This document shows positions 40,799 through 50,575 of a stretch of DNA of 64,000 nt, in pieces. The stretch is from Neopararhizobium haloflavum (lineage in GTDB: Bacteria > Pseudomonadota > Alphaproteobacteria > Rhizobiales > Rhizobiaceae), in assembly GCF_002750855.1 (NCBI RefSeq), contig NZ_NWUC01000002.1, forward strand, positions 1 through 64,000. The letters are read 5' to 3'. The position numbers and the translations under genes were made by a program. The notes beneath the pieces were generated by a model, which searched no databases, was not told where the DNA came from, and was given only the letters and a program-made list of their open reading frames with translations. The stretch's first letter is position 1; each line of letters starts with the position of its first letter.

Positions 40799-42301
40799 AT
40801 GGACAAGAAGACTTTTGAACAATCCGACGCCCAAATCCTTTCACCCGAGGCTTTCGAGCCGCAATCCTTCTCGAATGCCGAAGCGGCGGTCGATGCGCTG
40901 AAGGCGCTTTATGCGCGCAACACGCAATTCCTGACCGACGCGTTCAAATCGCTTGGCGAAGGCGGTCCGCCGCGTGGGCGATATCGCGCCTACTATCCGC
41001 AGATATCGATCTACACGGCAAGCTTCAGCCATGTGGATTCGCGGCTTTCCTACGGCCACGTGACGATGCCTGGCCACTACACGACGACGATCACGCGGCC
41101 GGAGCTCTTCGACACATATCTGGTCGATCAGATCGGCCTTTTGACGAAAAGCCATGGCGTCCCCGTCATCGTCTCGGAATCGGATACGCCGATCCCGCTG
41201 CACTTTGCGTTCGGGGAGGATGCCTATGTGGAGGCCTCCTTCGCCGAGAACATCAATCAGCCGCTGCGCGATCTGTTCGACACGCCGGACCTGACGACGA
41301 CGGACGATGAGATCGCCAATGGCTCCTATGAGCCAGGTCCTGGTGCGCCTTCGCCGCTGGCCCCGTTCACCGCCCAGCGCATCGACTATTCCCTCGCCCG
41401 CCTCTCCCATTATACGGCAACCAGCGCAGCGCATTTCCAGAACTTCGTTCTTTTCACGAACTATCAGTTCTATGTTGATGAATTCTGCGCGTTCGCACGG
41501 CGTCTGATGGCCGATGGCGGGGGCGATTACGAAGCCTTTGTCGAGCCGGGCAACCTGATAACGCGGGCAGGCGCGGAGGAGCCGAGCGAAGGCGTCTCGC
41601 TCTCCCGCATGCCGCAGATGCCAGCCTATCACCTGAAGAAGAAGGGCCATGGCGGCATCACCATGGTCAATATCGGGGTCGGGCCGTCCAACGCCAAGAC
41701 GATCACCGACCATATCGCGGTTCTGCGCCCGCATGCATGGCTGATGCTCGGCCACTGCGCTGGGCTGCGGAACAGCCAGGCGCTCGGCGATTACGTGCTG
41801 GCGCATGCCTATGTGCGCGAGGATCACGTCCTCGACGACGATCTGCCGGTCTGGGTGCCGATCCCCGCGCTGGCGGAAGTCCAGGTCGCGCTGCAGGATT
41901 CCGTCGCTGAGGTGACCGGGCTCGACGGCTACGATCTCAAGCGGATCATGCGGACCGGAACCGTCGCGACCATCGACAACCGCAACTGGGAACTGCGCGA
42001 CCAGCGCGGTCCGGTCAAGCGGCTTTCCCAATCACGCGCCATCGCGCTTGACATGGAGTCGGCGACGATCGCGGCCAACGGTTTTCGCTTTCGCGTGCCC
42101 TATGGCACGCTTCTCTGTGTCTCGGACAAGCCGCTGCACGGGGAACTGAAGCTGCCGGGCATGGCGACGGCCTTTTATCGCACACAGGTCAGCCAGCATC
42201 TGGAGATCGGGATCCGGGCGATGGAAAAGCTCGCGGCAATGCCGCCCGAACGGTTGCATTCGCGCAAGCTCAGGAGCTTTTACGAGACGGCGTTTCAGTG
42301 A
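40799..42301 (+). CDS. amn: AMP nucleosidase
   Basis: A 500-aa enzyme that splits AMP into adenine and ribose 5-phosphate, controlling adenylate levels. The N-terminal AMP-nucleosidase domain has RYRAYYPQISIYTASFSHVD and YGHVTMPGHYTTTIT. The C-terminal nucleoside-phosphorylase fold (about 280-480) has VNIGVGPSNAKTITDHIAVL, PHAWLMLGHCAGLR and the catalytic region LDMESATIAANGFR. There is no ribosome-binding site, and a -10-like TATAGT ends 5 nt before the ATG, so the mRNA may be leaderless. The gene overlaps the convergent gene at its 3' end by 32 nt. Confidence 0.95.
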   Translation: MDKKTFEQSDAQILSPEAFEPQSFSNAEAAVDALKALYARNTQFLTDAFKSLGEGGPPRGRYRAYYPQISIYTASFSHVDSRLSYGHVTMPGHYTTTITRPELFDTYLVDQIGLLTKSHGVPVIVSESDTPIPLHFAFGEDAYVEASFAENINQPLRDLFDTPDLTTTDDEIANGSYEPGPGAPSPLAPFTAQRIDYSLARLSHYTATSAAHFQNFVLFTNYQFYVDEFCAFARRLMADGGGDYEAFVEPGNLITRAGAEEPSEGVSLSRMPQMPAYHLKKKGHGGITMVNIGVGPSNAKTITDHIAVLRPHAWLMLGHCAGLRNSQALGDYVLAHAYVREDHVLDDDLPVWVPIPALAEVQVALQDSVAEVTGLDGYDLKRIMRTGTVATIDNRNWELRDQRGPVKRLSQSRAIALDMESATIAANGFRFRVPYGTLLCVSDKPLHGELKLPGMATAFYRTQVSQHLEIGIRAMEKLAAMPPERLHSRKLRSFYETAFQ

Positions 42302-43220
42302 CCTCGCGCTCGGCCTCGATGGCGGGGCGCGGGGCGAGCACCTTGAGTTCGCCAGCGTGGAGCTTCAACACGACGTCGCGCTCCAACGGTATAAGCTCGC
42401 CATCGATGACTGCCCTCGCCTTCGAATAGAGCTTGGGAAAATAGAGATGGACCCGCTTGGCACCGATCTCGTCTATGTTTTCGTTCATCCGGAATCGTCG
42501 GGCCAGAATATCGGCGGAAAGCTTGGCCATGGCGGCCGGTGACAAGGCCTTTGCGATATAGACGCCGAGCCTGCCCTCGGTGAGCGTATCGGCATAAAGC
42601 AGGGAATCGTTGCCGTAGCGGTTGTTGGAAACCGCGATCGCCGAGACCTTGCGCTCCTGCAGGTCGCCGTCGATATCGATGATGACCTTGAACACGGGCG
42701 GATTGAGAATGACACCGGCAGCGGCCCGGGTCGTCGCCATGATCTTGCCCAAGCGCGACTTGAAGCTGAAGGAATTGCGCAGACGCACCATGCGCGCCTG
42801 CATGCCGAGCGAATACTGGTGCACGAAGGCGCGCCCGTTCGCCGAGCCGATGTCGGCGTTCATGACCTCGCCTCCCGCCAGCGCCTCGAGTGCCTCTTCC
42901 AGGTCGAGCGGGACCTTGAGGGAGCGAGCGAAGAGGTTCATCGTGCCGGCCGGCACGACGCCGAGCGGGATACCGGCCTTCCACGCGATGCCAGCGGCGG
43001 TCGAGATCGTTCCGTCGCCGCCGCCCGCCAACATGACGTCGACATCGTCGCGGCCCGCAACGGCTTCCAGCCGGCGCTTGATCTGACTGCCGCTCACCGG
43101 CTCGCAAGTCAGATCGTGACCCTGCCGGCCGAATATCTCTGTCGCCTGCTTGCAGAAGGCATCGAGATCCATCGTGCGGAACGTCCCGCCATCGCGGTTC
43201 AAGACGGCATGAATTTTCAT
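42270..43220 (-). CDS. Diacylglycerol/lipid kinase family protein
   Basis: A 316-aa protein of the diacylglycerol-kinase catalytic family. It begins MKIHAVLNRDGGTFRTMDLD. The ATP site is in DVMLAGGGDGTISTAAGIAW, and PLGVVPAGTMNLFARSLKVP is the second signature. A C-terminal beta-sandwich follows. It phosphorylates a lipid or sphingosine-like substrate in the cytoplasm or at the membrane; the substrate is not predictable. The start at 43220 has AGGAA 8 nt upstream. Its 3' end overlaps amn by 32 nt, tail to tail. Confidence 0.9.
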   Translation of the reverse strand: MKIHAVLNRDGGTFRTMDLDAFCKQATEIFGRQGHDLTCEPVSGSQIKRRLEAVAGRDDVDVMLAGGGDGTISTAAGIAWKAGIPLGVVPAGTMNLFARSLKVPLDLEEALEALAGGEVMNADIGSANGRAFVHQYSLGMQARMVRLRNSFSFKSRLGKIMATTRAAAGVILNPPVFKVIIDIDGDLQERKVSAIAVSNNRYGNDSLLYADTLTEGRLGVYIAKALSPAAMAKLSADILARRFRMNENIDEIGAKRVHLYFPKLYSKARAVIDGELIPLERDVVLKLHAGELKVLAPRPAIEAEREVTETPSRKSS

Positions 43221-43356
43221 GAGATGGTTTCCTGGTCGATCCCGCACGGCCCCGTGAACACCGCGTTTGGCAAAAACGCACGCGGCCCCATTTGGTTGCC
43301 GTCAACGCTGACGCCGTCACGCGGGAGGCAGCACCACCGCGCCGATTGCCATCCGA

Positions 43357-44988
43357 TCACGTTTCCTTTGCAAGCTCGGGCGGGCCTTCGAGAGCGCTTT
43401 CGCCGGCATAGGCGTCCGGCGCATTGGCTTCGGCCTCCTTCTCGGTGCGATACCACTGGTCGTAGCGGTAGAGCACGAGTTTGTCGCGGCCGAGCCCGCG
43501 CATCAGGCCATACATCAGAACAAGAATGACGAAGGCGAAGGGGAAGCCGGCGACGACGGCAGCGGCCTGCAAGGCTTCCAGACCGCCAGCGACGAGCAGG
43601 ACCGCCGCGATGCAGCCTTCCGTGATCGCCCAGAAAAGGCGCTGGATCTTCGGCGGGTTGGAATGGCCGCCCGCCGTCAGCATGTCGATGACGAAGCTCC
43701 CGCTGTCCGACGAGGTGACGAACCACAGCATGATCATCAGGATCACCACCACTGTGATGACGTTGGTCAGCGGGAAGAACTGCAGAAGCTGAAAGATGGC
43801 AGCACCGTAGCTGTCGTTGGTCGCAGCGATCAGCCCCGGATCGCCAGCCATTTCCATGTTGAGCGCCGTTCCGCCGAAGGCTGTGAACCAGAAGAACAAG
43901 ATTGCGGTCGGGACGAAGAGCACACCGAGGATGAATTCGCGCACCGTGCGCCCGCGCGAGATGCGAGCGATGAAAATCCCGACGAAAGGCGACCAGGAAA
44001 TCCACCACGCCCAATAGAAGATCGTCCAGTCGACCTGCCAGTCGGTGCCCGAATAGGCCTCGCCCCAGAAACTGAAATAGACGATATCGTTGAGATAGTT
44101 GCCAACGTTTTCGATGAAGCTGTCAAAGATGAAGAGCGTCGGGCCGGTCGCGACGATGAAGGCGAGCAGAGCGAAACTCAGATAAATGTTGATCTCGCTG
44201 ATCCGTTTGATGCCGGCGTCCAGCCCCATCATGACCGAGAAGGTGGCAATCCCGGTGATGATGGCGATGAGCAGGAGTTGCAGGCCGATGTTGTCGCCGA
44301 CGCCAAACAGACTTCCGAGACCGTCGTTGATCTGGATCACGCCGAGACCGAGCGAGGTCACGATGCCGAACATGGTGCCAAAGACTGCCAGCGTATCGAC
44401 GGCATGACCCCAGCCGCCGTAGATGCGCTCTCCGATCAGGGGATAGAGCGCTGAACGGATGGAGAGCGGCAGGCCCTGGCGATAGTGGAAATAGGCCAGC
44501 GCCAGCCCCACCATGCAATAGATGCCCCAACCGTGCAGACCCCAGTGCAGGAAGGAAAGCGTCATCGCCTGCTCGGCCGCCTCGACGCTTTCGGCCTCGG
44601 CGATCGGCGGCGAGGAAAAATGGAACAGCGGCTCAGCGACCGCCCAGTAAAGAAGACCGATGCCGATGCCAGCACTGAACAGCATAGCCGTCCAGGAAAG
44701 CAGGCCATATTCCGGTGTCTCCGTCTGGCCACCGAGGCGAATGTCGCCGAACCGGCCGAAAGCCACGTAAAGGCTGAGCAGCAGGGCAATGTTGACGGTG
44801 ATGATGAGGAACCAGCCGAAATAATCGGCGATGGCCGATTGCGCACCGAGGAACAGCGTGCTGGCGGTTTCGGTGAAGATACCCCCGAAGATGATGAAGC
44901 CGACGATCAGGAGCGCCGACACAGCGAAGACCGGCCTGCTCACATGTGGAAAGGGTCCGAGCGGTCCGGTCTCTACCTGTCGTGTCAT
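43357..44988 (-). CDS. BCCT family betaine/carnitine/choline transporter
   Basis: A 543-aa sodium- or proton-coupled transporter with 12 membrane helices. The substrate-binding signature lies in the WTIFYWAWWISWSPFVGIFI segment of helix 8, with the IARISRGRTVREFILGVLF loop after it. SWTAMLFSAGIGIGLLYWAV is the Gly-rich helix 3. Such permeases import glycine betaine, choline or carnitine for osmoprotection or as nutrients. The start at 44988 has GGGGA upstream; earlier starts lack one. Confidence 0.95.
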   Translation of the reverse strand: MTRQVETGPLGPFPHVSRPVFAVSALLIVGFIIFGGIFTETASTLFLGAQSAIADYFGWFLIITVNIALLLSLYVAFGRFGDIRLGGQTETPEYGLLSWTAMLFSAGIGIGLLYWAVAEPLFHFSSPPIAEAESVEAAEQAMTLSFLHWGLHGWGIYCMVGLALAYFHYRQGLPLSIRSALYPLIGERIYGGWGHAVDTLAVFGTMFGIVTSLGLGVIQINDGLGSLFGVGDNIGLQLLLIAIITGIATFSVMMGLDAGIKRISEINIYLSFALLAFIVATGPTLFIFDSFIENVGNYLNDIVYFSFWGEAYSGTDWQVDWTIFYWAWWISWSPFVGIFIARISRGRTVREFILGVLFVPTAILFFWFTAFGGTALNMEMAGDPGLIAATNDSYGAAIFQLLQFFPLTNVITVVVILMIMLWFVTSSDSGSFVIDMLTAGGHSNPPKIQRLFWAITEGCIAAVLLVAGGLEALQAAAVVAGFPFAFVILVLMYGLMRGLGRDKLVLYRYDQWYRTEKEAEANAPDAYAGESALEGPPELAKET

Positions 44989-45146
44989 CTGGCGAAGTCC
45001 CCTGCTTTGGAAAAGGCCATGGGGATGTTGTCGATTGAAAGTCTGCGTTGAACGTCCCCACACTCCCATTCACAATGCGTGAACGGAAATGCGGTTCCCT
45101 CAGCGTGTTTGAAAATGCGCAGGTTCTTAACTGCCCGCCTGAACGC

Positions 45147-46826
45147 TTACATGTTCTGGTAGACGGGACCTTCTCCGCCCTGGGGCGGAACCCAGTTGAT
45201 GTTCTGGTTGGGATCCTTGATGTCGCAAGTCTTGCAGTGCACGCAATTCTGCGCGTTGATGACGAAGCGCGGCTCCTCGCCTTCGGCGTCCCACTCATAG
45301 ACAGCTGCCGGGCAGTAGCGCGCAGACGGGCCGGCGTAGACGCGCCACTCGGAGTCCTTCTGCAGTTCCATGTCCTTGACCTGCAGATGGACCGGCTGGT
45401 CCTCCGCATGGTTGGTATTGGATAGATAGACCGAGGAGAGGCGGTCGAATGTCAGCACGCCATCCGGCTTGGGATAGTCGATCTTGCTGTGGGCCCTGGC
45501 GGGTTCCAGGCAGGCGTGATCGGGCTTGCCGTGCGATTGGGTGCCGAAGGGAGACCAGCCGCCGAAAATCGTCGTCAGCCACATGTCGAGACCGCCAAGA
45601 GCGACGCCGCCGAGGGTGCCGAGCCGCGACCAGAGCGGCTTGACGTTGCGCACCTTCCTGAGGTCCTTGCCAACGTCGGAGTCCCGCCAGGCGTTCTCGT
45701 AGCCATCGAGCGTGTCGTTGCTGCGGCCGGTGGCGAGCGCGTCCGCGACGTGCTCGGCTGCAAGCATGCCGGACAGCATGGCGTTATGAGAGCCCTTGAT
45801 GCGCGGCACATTGACGAAGCCGGCCGAGCAGCCGATGAGCGCACCGCCAGGGAAGACCAGCTTCGGCACCGACTGGTAGCCACCCTCGGAGATCGCTCGT
45901 GCACCATAGGAAACGCGCTTGGCGCCTTCAAAGACGTCCTTGATCCGCGGATGCGTCTTGAAACGCTGAAATTCCTCGAAAGGCGAAAGGTATGGGTTCT
46001 TGTAGTTGAGGTGGACGACAAAACCGACGGCGACGAGATTGTCCTCCAAATGATAGAGGAACGAGCCGCCGCCGGTCTTGCGGTCGAGCGGCCAGCCGAA
46101 GGAGTGCTGGACGAGGCCGGGTTTGTGCCTGGAGGGATCGACTTCCCACAGTTCCTTGAGACCGATGCCGTATTTCTGCGGTTCGCGCTCGTCGGCAAGC
46201 GAAAACCTGCCGATCAGTTGCTTGGCGAGCGAACCACGCACGCCCTCGCCGATCAGCACATATTTTCCGTGGAGTTCCATGCCCGGCTGGTAGTTGGGTC
46301 CTTTCGAACCATCGCGCTCGACGCCCATATCTCCCGTCGCAACACCAACGACGGCCCCTTCGGCATCATAAAGGACCTCGGCGGCTGCAAAACCGGGATA
46401 GATCTCGACACCCAGTTCCTCCGCCTTGGCAGCGAGCCAGCGGCAGACATTGCCAAGAGACACGATATAATTGCCATGGTTGTTCATGAGCGGCGGCATG
46501 AGGGCATTGGGCAGCCGCATCGACCCTGCTGGGCCAAGCAACAGGAACTGGTCGTCGGTGACGGGGGTCTTGAAGGGATGGTCGGGGTCGCTGCGCCAAT
46601 CGGGCAGCAACTGGTCGACGCCGATCGGATCGACCACGGCGCCCGACAGGATGTGCGCGCCGACTTCCCCGCCCTTTTCGAGCACGACCACGGTGAGATC
46701 GGGATTGCGCTGCTTGAGCCGGATGGCGGCCGACAGACCGGCTGGACCGGCTCCGACGATCACGACGTCGAACTCCATGCTCTCGCGCTCTACGCTTTCC
46801 TCGTTCTGCGAAGTCGTCTCGCTCAT
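45147..46826 (-). CDS. etfD: Electron transfer flavoprotein-ubiquinone oxidoreductase
   Basis: A 559-aa membrane-associated flavoprotein that passes electrons from acyl-CoA dehydrogenases, through ETF, to ubiquinone. The FAD-binding GAGPAGLSAAIRLKQR motif is near residue 26. The C-terminal 4Fe-4S ferredoxin domain has four cysteines: one in RYCPAAVYEW, three in CVHCKTCDIKDP. Full family length. AGGG is 7 nt before the ATG. A LiuR-like operator lies about 107 nt upstream, fitting its place in branched-chain amino acid and fatty acid breakdown. Confidence 0.95.
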   Translation of the reverse strand: MSETTSQNEESVERESMEFDVVIVGAGPAGLSAAIRLKQRNPDLTVVVLEKGGEVGAHILSGAVVDPIGVDQLLPDWRSDPDHPFKTPVTDDQFLLLGPAGSMRLPNALMPPLMNNHGNYIVSLGNVCRWLAAKAEELGVEIYPGFAAAEVLYDAEGAVVGVATGDMGVERDGSKGPNYQPGMELHGKYVLIGEGVRGSLAKQLIGRFSLADEREPQKYGIGLKELWEVDPSRHKPGLVQHSFGWPLDRKTGGGSFLYHLEDNLVAVGFVVHLNYKNPYLSPFEEFQRFKTHPRIKDVFEGAKRVSYGARAISEGGYQSVPKLVFPGGALIGCSAGFVNVPRIKGSHNAMLSGMLAAEHVADALATGRSNDTLDGYENAWRDSDVGKDLRKVRNVKPLWSRLGTLGGVALGGLDMWLTTIFGGWSPFGTQSHGKPDHACLEPARAHSKIDYPKPDGVLTFDRLSSVYLSNTNHAEDQPVHLQVKDMELQKDSEWRVYAGPSARYCPAAVYEWDAEGEEPRFVINAQNCVHCKTCDIKDPNQNINWVPPQGGEGPVYQNM

Positions 46827-46932
46827 TATCAGCCCTCACCGGTCAAAAGCCGATCGCTCGATCGGCAATCCTCATCCATTCTCCATCGCAAAAGGTGGTG
46901 GCCTTGTCGACCCGATCGCCTGCGACGAATAA

Positions 46933-46949
46933 CTTACCTTAACGTAAAA
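46933..46949 (-). promoter_or_regulatory. LiuR-like (MerR-family) operator, copy 2
   Basis: On the minus strand TTTTACGTTAAGGTAAG resembles TTTACGTTTACGTAAA, with a conserved TTTACGTT half and GTAA in the other half. It lies between the divergent ETF-QO and uracil-DNA glycosylase genes. ETF-QO genes are, as I recall, LiuR targets in several alphaproteobacteria, which supports the reading. Confidence 0.45.
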
Positions 46950-46995
46950 GTTAGTAACGCGTCGACATCGCTTTCCCTTTGCCTGGCATCCTGCG

Positions 46996-47949
46996 ATGCC
47001 GTATCAACGCGCCATGGCGACACACGATCCCGCAGAATTTCAGCCGGGCCAGCTTGCGGCGCTCCTGCGCTTCTATGCCGATGCCGGTGTGGACTGTTTG
47101 ATCGACGAGATGCCGCACGACCGGTTCGTCGACAGCGAGGCCGCGCGCGCCAGCCGTCCGGGGCCGATCGTCACGTCGGCGGAAGCGCAGCCATCGGCCG
47201 AACCAGGCGCTCGCGCCAAGACGGCAAGTGCCAGCGGGGCCCTGCCCGCTGCGGGACCGGGAAGTGGCCGGGTGATCCAGTCGTCTCCCACGCCGGCGAT
47301 CGCCGTGCCCGACGAGGCGGCAATCACGGATGCGCGTGCGGCGGCGCGGCAAGCGACTTCGCTTGAGGAGCTGCGCGCCGCTCTCGACGCCTTCACCGGG
47401 TGCAATCTGCGCCACAGTGCCCGCAACACCGTTTTTGCCGACGGAAACCCGGATGCGGCGATCATGTTCGTCGGCGAAGCGCCGGGGCGCGAGGAGGATA
47501 TCCAGGGCCTGCCCTTCATCGGCAAGGCCGGGCAGATGCTCGACAGGATGCTGAACGCGATCGGCCTCGACCGGACAAGCGCCTACATCACCAACATGAT
47601 CTTCTGGCGCCCGCCCGGCAACCGGACACCGACGGCGCACGAACTGGCGCTGTGCCGCCCTTTCACCGAGCGACACATCGAACTGATCGACCCGAAGATC
47701 GTCGTTTTCCTCGGCAATGTTTCGAGCAAGGGAATGCTGGAGACGACGCGCGGCATTCTCTCGCTGCGCGGCACCTGGAGCGACTATGCCGTGGGCGAGC
47801 GCGTCTATCCGGCGCTTCCGACCCTGCACCCGGCCTACCTTCTGCGAAACCCGGCGCACAAGAAACTGGCCTGGAAGGACTTTCTTTCGCTCAGGGCGCG
47901 GATGGACGAAATGGAAATTCGGCCGCGGCCAGACATTCCATCAAGCTAA
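46996..47949 (+). CDS. Uracil-DNA glycosylase (family 4/5 type)
   Basis: A 317-aa repair enzyme that removes uracil from DNA. A variable N-terminus (about 1-120) rich in Ala/Pro precedes the catalytic domain. In the domain, FTGCNLRHSARNTVFADGNP and VGEAPGREEDIQGLPFIGKA form motif 1, ITNMIFWRPPGNRTPT the middle, and LPTLHPAYLLRNP motif 2. The cysteine in GCNLRH fits the first half of the family 4 iron-sulfur site, but the spacing of the others is not clear. No strong ribosome site is seen; an alternative ATG is at 47014. It is divergent from the ETF-QO gene. Confidence 0.9.
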   Translation: MPYQRAMATHDPAEFQPGQLAALLRFYADAGVDCLIDEMPHDRFVDSEAARASRPGPIVTSAEAQPSAEPGARAKTASASGALPAAGPGSGRVIQSSPTPAIAVPDEAAITDARAAARQATSLEELRAALDAFTGCNLRHSARNTVFADGNPDAAIMFVGEAPGREEDIQGLPFIGKAGQMLDRMLNAIGLDRTSAYITNMIFWRPPGNRTPTAHELALCRPFTERHIELIDPKIVVFLGNVSSKGMLETTRGILSLRGTWSDYAVGERVYPALPTLHPAYLLRNPAHKKLAWKDFLSLRARMDEMEIRPRPDIPSS

Positions 47950-48114
47950 ATTAGACCATCTCGCAAAAACGCCTGGGTTTGTCGCGAAACGGTTACGCGC
48001 CCGCCTTGTTTTCGTGCGATTTCGCAGGCAGGGCGCGACATCGGCCATCCCCTTCCGAACGGGTGGCCGCTTCGCTGACCCGCAACGAAAACAACAACAC
48101 ACAACGGCACGCTC

Positions 48115-49383
48115 ATGGTCACCAACATCCTGCCGATCGCCAGCCTGCTTTTTTCGGCCTTTCTCATGCTGATGGCCGGCGGGCTCTCAGGCTACCTGCT
48201 GCCTCTTCGCGCAGTGGCGGAAGGCTGGTCGACATTGACGATCTCGATGATGGCGACCGGCTATGCCGTTGCGTTTACGGCAGGCTGCCTGCTGACACCA
48301 CGCCTGGTGCTGCGGGTGGGGCATGTTCGCGTCTTCTCGGTTCTGGCGACGCTCATGTCGATCTCGCTTCTGCTCCACGCGCTGGTCATCCATCCCGTCG
48401 CCTGGATCGCGTTTCGCGCGGTGGCCGGCTTCTCGATCGCCGGTGGCTACATGGTCATCGAAAGCTGGCTCAACGAACGCGTGACGAACGAAACGCGCGG
48501 CGGGGTTTTCTCGGTCTATATGACGATATCGATGCTCGGCCTGATGATCGGGCAATTCACCGTTCCGCTCGGCGACATGATGACCGCATCGCTCTTCATC
48601 GTCAGCGCGATCGTCTACAGTTTCGCGGTCATCCCGACCGGCCTTTCGAGCGCGCAGTCGCCGCAGCCGCTGAGCCAGGTGAAACTCGACATCCGCAAGC
48701 TCTTCCGAAATTCTCCCGCCTCGGTCGTCGGCGCGATCCTGGCGGGCGCCATCGCCAGTTCCTGGAGCAATCTCGGCCCGGTCTATTCCCAGCAGAACGG
48801 ACTGACGACGACGGAGGGCGCGGCCATGCTCGCGGCGGCGATGATCGGCGGCGCCGTTTTCCAGATCCCGCTCGGGCGCGCCTCCGACCGCATGGACCGG
48901 CGGTATGTGATGATCTTCGCCGGCCTCGTTGGGCTGACACTGTCGCTCGCCGCCGCCCTTCTCGGCGCAGACAACCGCCTCGTCTTCTTCACGGCCATGT
49001 TCCTTCTCGGCTCGGTTCTCTTTCCGATCTATTCGCTCAATGTCGCGCATGCCAACGACCATGCCGACCCCGACGCCTTCGTCGAGGTCTCGAGCGGCCT
49101 CCTCATCATCTACGGCTTCGGCACGATGGCCGGACCGATCGTGACCGGTGGCGTCATGGATCTGATTGGGCCATCGGCCCTGTTCATGACGATTGCGGGC
49201 GCGTTCGCGCTCTATGCGCTCTACGCGTTCTATCGCACCACGCGTCGGCCGATGCCGAGTGCGGACGATCGATCCGATTTCCGGGCGATCCCGTTCGGCA
49301 CGGGCGAGACCCCGCAGACCTACGAGCTGGATCCACGCGTGGATATGGCGGCGGAGCAGGAAGGAGCCGTCGCCGACAGATAG
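48115..49383 (+). CDS. MFS transporter (YcaD-like)
   Basis: A 422-aa major facilitator with 12 membrane helices. FSIAGGYMVIESWLNERVTN in helix 4-5 is the mark of the YcaD/YfkF-like subgroup. ASDRMDRRYVMIFAGLVG gives the loop 8-9 motif. The polar C-terminus extends about 45 residues. The substrate is unknown. It is transcribed alone and convergent with an EamA gene. Confidence 0.9.
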   Translation: MVTNILPIASLLFSAFLMLMAGGLSGYLLPLRAVAEGWSTLTISMMATGYAVAFTAGCLLTPRLVLRVGHVRVFSVLATLMSISLLLHALVIHPVAWIAFRAVAGFSIAGGYMVIESWLNERVTNETRGGVFSVYMTISMLGLMIGQFTVPLGDMMTASLFIVSAIVYSFAVIPTGLSSAQSPQPLSQVKLDIRKLFRNSPASVVGAILAGAIASSWSNLGPVYSQQNGLTTTEGAAMLAAAMIGGAVFQIPLGRASDRMDRRYVMIFAGLVGLTLSLAAALLGADNRLVFFTAMFLLGSVLFPIYSLNVAHANDHADPDAFVEVSSGLLIIYGFGTMAGPIVTGGVMDLIGPSALFMTIAGAFALYALYAFYRTTRRPMPSADDRSDFRAIPFGTGETPQTYELDPRVDMAAEQEGAVADR

Positions 49384-49426
49384 GCGGCGGCGTTGGGGCC
49401 GAGGCTTCGGGCCAAGTCTGCTCGGA

Positions 49427-50554
49427 TCAGCCTTGCGGCGTCACCAGCTTGCGGGCGCCGCGGCGCTCCAGCCCCAGCCTGTGTTCACGCCAGATGATGT
49501 AGATGCCGGCCCCGACGACGATCATCGTTCCCACCAGCATCCAGAGCGTCGGCACGTCGTCGAAAAGGACATAGCCGATGGCGATTCCGAGAATGATGGA
49601 CGTGTATTCGAAGGGCGCGATCGTAGAGACATCGGCGTAGCGATAGCACTGGGTCAAAAGGATCTGCCCAAGGCCGCCGAAGAAGCCGGCACCGATGAGC
49701 AGCGCGGCGCGACCCGCGTCAAGAGCGGCCCACCCGAAGGGCATGGACAGGAGCGCCAGGACCGTCGCCGAAAGCGAGAAATACAGCACGATCGTCGGCG
49801 TGCGCTCCGACTTGATCAGTCGGCGCACCAGGATCATCGCCACGGCGCCGAGCGAGGCCGAGACGAGCACCGCCACGACGCCAAGCGCCTGCTCCGTACC
49901 GCCCGCCCCGCTGTCGAAAAGCGTCAGGCGGGGCCAAGAAATGATGACGACACCGACAAGGCCAACGAGCACCGCCGTCCAGCGGTAGACCCGCACCACT
50001 TCGCCCAGGAAGACGGCGGCAAACACCACCGCGAGCAGCGGCATGGCGTAGCCGAGCGCGATCGCATCCGGCAGGGGCAGCTTCGTCAGGCCATAAAAGC
50101 CGCACGCCATTGAAGCGACCCCGACGATGCCGCGCAGGATGTGTGACAGCGGATCGGATGTCTGGAATGCCGTGCGCAGCTGGCCGCGCATGGCGAGATA
50201 CGCGAGAATCGGCACCATCGCGAAAAGTGAGCGGTAGAAGACAATCTGACCGGCCGGGATGCCCTCGCCCGCGGCCTTGATGCAGGTCGACATTCCGACG
50301 AAGACGGCCACCGATGCGACCTTGAGCACGATGCCTGTGGTTGCCTCCCGGTCGGGCAGCATAGCGGCGGGAGCCGAGGCTGCTTCAACCTTTGCGGCTG
50401 GCGGCGCGGGCTTTTCTGGCGCGGACTCTTTGTCTGGCCTGGGTGCGGCGGTCACGGGCTTGTCTCGGGGCGGCCATCGCCCGCGTTTCGTGATAGCGGA
50501 TTCGCCCCGCGCGTGACGAATGAAATCGTAAGGCTGGCTGGCGAATGTCTTCAT
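49427..50554 (-). CDS. EamA/DMT family transporter with long N-terminus
   Basis: A 375-aa drug/metabolite transporter. About 75 cytoplasmic residues rich in Ala/Pro/Lys (KPVTAAPRPDKESAPEKPAP) precede ten membrane helices in two EamA repeats, starting near residue 75. ASMACGFYGLTKLPLPDAIA and APFEYTSIILGIAIGYVLFD are typical of the RibN/S-adenosylmethionine-uptake-like subgroup. A start closer to the first helix is possible (ATG at codon 65), but no ribosome site supports it. Confidence 0.85.
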   Translation of the reverse strand: MKTFASQPYDFIRHARGESAITKRGRWPPRDKPVTAAPRPDKESAPEKPAPPAAKVEAASAPAAMLPDREATTGIVLKVASVAVFVGMSTCIKAAGEGIPAGQIVFYRSLFAMVPILAYLAMRGQLRTAFQTSDPLSHILRGIVGVASMACGFYGLTKLPLPDAIALGYAMPLLAVVFAAVFLGEVVRVYRWTAVLVGLVGVVIISWPRLTLFDSGAGGTEQALGVVAVLVSASLGAVAMILVRRLIKSERTPTIVLYFSLSATVLALLSMPFGWAALDAGRAALLIGAGFFGGLGQILLTQCYRYADVSTIAPFEYTSIILGIAIGYVLFDDVPTLWMLVGTMIVVGAGIYIIWREHRLGLERRGARKLVTPQG

Positions 50555-50575
50555 CCGTGGTAATGGCAGGGATAT

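Noticed and set aside
45489-47366. Long plus-strand frame opposite ETF-QO and running into the glycosylase gene
   Set aside because: It is antisense to conserved ETF-QO and out of frame with the glycosylase; no start context or domain.
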